A DNA stretch of 64,000 nt from Arthrobacter sp. CJ23 (GTDB lineage Bacteria; Actinomycetota; Actinomycetes; Actinomycetales; Micrococcaceae), in contig NZ_CP102950.1 in assembly GCF_024741795.1 (NCBI RefSeq), positions 620,001 through 684,000 on the forward strand, written 5' to 3'. Below the pieces are notes generated by a model. The model was given only the letters and a program-made list of their open reading frames with translations, did no database searches and was not told where the DNA came from. Positions within the stretch are counted from its first letter, which is position 1; each line of letters starts with the position of its first letter. A program made the translations under genes and the position numbers. This document shows positions 61,684-64,000 of the stretch, in pieces.

Positions 61684-61837
61684 TTACACATTCTAGGGCG
61701 GTTTTTCCGTGGCGCAGAGCTAGTTATTTTGGGAGAAGCTACTGGCAGTATGGGACTAGTCACTCTTGAGTGAGTCCAATCACAGCCGCAGGGAGCCCCA
61801 ACGTCCCCGGCACCGTTCGAAATATTTTGGAGTAATG

Positions 61838-63175
61838 ATGGCCAGCAGCGCAGGCAGCGCCACCACGGACCTGCATCCGGCGGCGCCCCGCATCGTCGAT
61901 GAAAGCGTCACCAGGAAGGTAGCGCTGGCCGCCCTCGTGGGCACAGCGCTGGAGTGGTACGACTTCTTCCTCTTCACCACGGCTGCTGCCCTGGTGTTCA
62001 ACGCCCAGTTCTTCGTCTCACAGGATCCGTTCGTGGCAGCCATGGGATCGTTCGCCACGCTCGCGGTAGGTTTCGTGGCCCGCCCGATCGGCGGCTTCAT
62101 CTTCGGTGCCCTTGGCGACAAGGTGGGCCGCAAGAAGATCCTCATGGTCACCATCGTCGGCATCGGCATTGTCACAGGGCTGATCGGACTGCTGCCGAAC
62201 TACATGACCATCGGCCTGGCCGCGCCCATCCTGCTGGTAGCCCTCCGCATCGTCCAGGGCCTCGCCGTCGGCGGTGAGTGGAGCGGCGCGGTGATCATCG
62301 CCGTCGAGAATGCGCCGGTGGAAAAGCGCGCCCGCTACGCCGCCCTGCCGCAGATCGGGTCCCCGATCGGCACCATCCTGTCCTCCGGCGGCTTCTTCGG
62401 CATGCTGTTCCTGGTGGGCCAGAGCAACTTCGACGCCTGGGGCTGGCGCATCCCGTTCATCGCCGCCATCCCGCTGCTGGCCATCTCTCTGTGGATCCGC
62501 AGCCGCCTGAGCGAATCACCCGAATTCGAAGCCCTCATGGAGTCCGGCGAAACCGAACACGCCCCCATCCGCGGCGTTCTGAAGAACAGCTGGCGCCAGA
62601 TCCTGGTGGGCATGTGCTCGGCCCTGCTCGGCATCGGCGGCTTCTACCTCATCACCAGCTTCGTGGTCTTCTACGGCACCAAGGTCCTCAAACTGCCCTC
62701 CGAACTGCTGCTCCTAGGCACCCTGCTGGCCGCCGCCCTGGAGATCGGCGCCCTGATCTGGGCCGGCCGCCTGGGCGAAAAGTTCGGCGCCAGCAAGGTC
62801 ATCCTGTGGGGCGGCGTGGCCTCGGCGATCGTCGCCGTCCCGGTTTTCCTGGCCATCGACAGCCGCAACCCGTTCCTGGTGGTCGCCGGCATGATGGTCG
62901 GCGTTGCCGTCCTCTCCATCCCGTACGCAGTCTCCGGCACCGCACTGACGGCCCTGTTCGCCACCAAGGTGCGCTACACCGGCGTCGCCATCACCTCCAA
63001 CACCGCGGGCGTCATCTCCGGCTTCGTGCCGCTGATCGCCACCGCGCTGGTGGCCGCCAACGGCAACTCCTACTGGCCCGGCGCCATCATCCTCCTGGTG
63101 GTGTCCGCACTGACCGCGCTCTCCGGCCTGTTCCTCCCCGGCCTTTCCATCGAAGAAGAAGGAATGAAGCATTGA
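61838..63175 (+). CDS. MFS transporter, MHS family (third in window)
   Basis: 445 aa; start at the second ATG (61838), which is five bases from GGAG; the first (61835) is only two bases away. ALAALVGTALEWYDFFLFTT, GFIFGALGDKVGRKKILMVT and QGLAVGGEWSGAVIIAVENA are intact MHS motifs. Overlaps the TPP-enzyme gene by TTGA. Its partner enzyme suggests import of a 2-keto acid or of a precursor to one. Confidence 0.9.
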   Translation: MASSAGSATTDLHPAAPRIVDESVTRKVALAALVGTALEWYDFFLFTTAAALVFNAQFFVSQDPFVAAMGSFATLAVGFVARPIGGFIFGALGDKVGRKKILMVTIVGIGIVTGLIGLLPNYMTIGLAAPILLVALRIVQGLAVGGEWSGAVIIAVENAPVEKRARYAALPQIGSPIGTILSSGGFFGMLFLVGQSNFDAWGWRIPFIAAIPLLAISLWIRSRLSESPEFEALMESGETEHAPIRGVLKNSWRQILVGMCSALLGIGGFYLITSFVVFYGTKVLKLPSELLLLGTLLAAALEIGALIWAGRLGEKFGASKVILWGGVASAIVAVPVFLAIDSRNPFLVVAGMMVGVAVLSIPYAVSGTALTALFATKVRYTGVAITSNTAGVISGFVPLIATALVAANGNSYWPGAIILLVVSALTALSGLFLPGLSIEEEGMKH

Positions 63176-64000
63176 GCACCACTACCGCAGGCCACCTGAT
63201 CGTTGCCCAACTGGAACGCGCCGGCATCAAGCGCGTGTACGGCGTCCCCGGCGAAAGCTACCTGGACGTCCTGGACGGCCTCCACGGCTCCTCCATCGAA
63301 ACAGTGGTGACCCGCCACGAAGGCGGCGCAGGCTTCATGGCCCTCACCGAAGGCCGCCTGACGGAACTGCCCGGCGTCGCCATGGTGACCCGCGGCCCCG
63401 GTGCCGCCAACGCCTTCATCGCCATCCACACGGCACACCAGGACGCCACCCCGATGATCCTTTTCGTGGGCCTCATCCCGGTGGCAGACCGCGGCCGGGA
63501 GTCCTTCCAGGAATTCGACATCAACGCCTGGTTCGGCAGCACCGCCAAGAAAGTGGTGACTTTGGACGACGCTGCCTCCGCGGCCCGCGTGGTGGACGAC
63601 GCCATCTTCACCGCCCTCAGCGGACGCCCGGGCCCCGTGGTGATCGGCCTGCCCGAGGACGTCCTGGTCCACGTCATCAACGAAGCCACGGTGGAACCGC
63701 GCAAGGTCTCCCGCCCGGAGCCTTCGGCCGCGGACTTGGCCGGGCTCGAAGCCCGCCTCGCCGCGGCAAGCAAGCCGCTGATCGTGGTGGGCGGCGAGGG
63801 CTGGACCCAGGAATCCGGCGAAGCCTTGGCCGGCTGGGCCGGCCGCCACGGCATTCCCGTGCTCGCGGATTTCCGCGCCTACGACGCCGTCCCGCACCGC
63901 TCCGACGCCTACGCCGGTTTCCTGGGCTACGGTCGCAGCGACGCCAACGCCGAACGCCTGGACGCCGCGGACCTGATCGTCTTCCTTGGCTGCGTGCGCG
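63172..64000 (+). CDS. Thiamine-diphosphate-dependent enzyme (acetolactate synthase-like), 3' end beyond window
   Basis: No stop codon up to base 64000; 276 residues visible. TTG start overlaps the transporter stop (TTGA) with AAGGAA upstream. Pyr domain features of ThDP enzymes: RVYGVPGESYLDVLDGL, catalytic-Glu segment RHEGGAGFMA, VTRGPGAANAFIAIHTAHQD, then the start of the central domain (SRPEPSAADLAGLEARLAAA; KPLIVVGGEGW). The PP domain is not in view. It resembles catabolic acetolactate synthase/benzoylformate decarboxylase-like proteins; without the C-terminus the reaction cannot be named. Confidence 0.85.
   Translation, partial: MSTTTAGHLIVAQLERAGIKRVYGVPGESYLDVLDGLHGSSIETVVTRHEGGAGFMALTEGRLTELPGVAMVTRGPGAANAFIAIHTAHQDATPMILFVGLIPVADRGRESFQEFDINAWFGSTAKKVVTLDDAASAARVVDDAIFTALSGRPGPVVIGLPEDVLVHVINEATVEPRKVSRPEPSAADLAGLEARLAAASKPLIVVGGEGWTQESGEALAGWAGRHGIPVLADFRAYDAVPHRSDAYAGFLGYGRSDANAERLDAADLIVFLGCVR

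Overview
The window is high-GC DNA with the gene types, GTG/TTG starts and stop-start overlaps typical of a soil actinobacterium. The best guess is Micrococcaceae of the Arthrobacter / Pseudarthrobacter / Paenarthrobacter group. This rests on gene content (glyoxylate operon with a RamB-like regulator, DUF6707, CUT1 sugar clusters) and not on a marker gene. I saw no rRNA, tRNA, insertion sequence, phage gene or CRISPR array.

Layout. 1-1578: end of an amino-acid ABC importer (permease cut by the window edge, then ATPase). 1669-18832: the most striking part, two tandem copies of one catabolic module. Each copy reads permease > M20 amidohydrolase > DavA-like amidase > DavB-like L-lysine 2-monooxygenase on the minus strand, with a divergent PucR-type regulator. 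Copy 1 (4750-11459) is followed by an ATP-grasp ligase and a NylB-like serine hydrolase; copy 2 (11771-18832) is followed by a RidA protein and a 76-aa protein. The two davB genes share about 1.3 kb of practically identical DNA while their flanks have diverged, which points to gene conversion. 18929-21004: DsbA-like oxidoreductase, GNAT acetyltransferase and FMN reductase, with palindromic repeats. 21123-33488: a sugar regulon with a CUT1 ABC transporter, three Gfo/Idh/MocA dehydrogenases, two TIM-barrel isomerases, ThuA, a LacI regulator and a ROK regulator. It looks like an oxidative (3-keto-sugar type) route. 33592-34847: CynX-type MFS transporter behind a short overlapping ORF. 35052-39777: glyoxylate shunt (aceB, aceA) with a divergent RamB-like regulator.

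39783-43110: tandem repeats, a lipoprotein serpin, a two-gene HTH + DUF6036 nucleotidyltransferase-like pair (toxin-antitoxin candidate) and a TetR regulator. 43418-45263: cytochrome-b-like membrane protein and a ThiD/PdxK-type kinase. 45302-50222: TAXI solute-binding lipoprotein, histidine kinase and response regulator in one operon, divergent from an MHS-family carboxylate transporter with a leader ORF. 50390-52442: small membrane protein, epimerase-like protein and TetR regulator with a double operator. 52686-54756: queuosine precursor transporter facing tRNA-guanine transglycosylase. 54790-57289: SRPBCC, DUF6707 and DUF4916 proteins. 57333-59745: MHS transporter, RidA and RraA-like proteins in an overlapping operon. 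59897-64000: a broken copy of a pucR 3' end, a small DUF2171-like gene, the intact PucR-type regulator, and a divergent MHS transporter coupled to a TPP-dependent enzyme that runs off the window.

As a whole this is a catabolic and transport-rich chromosomal region in which most operons are paired with a divergent dedicated regulator. Functions come from motifs and family recall; no searches were run.
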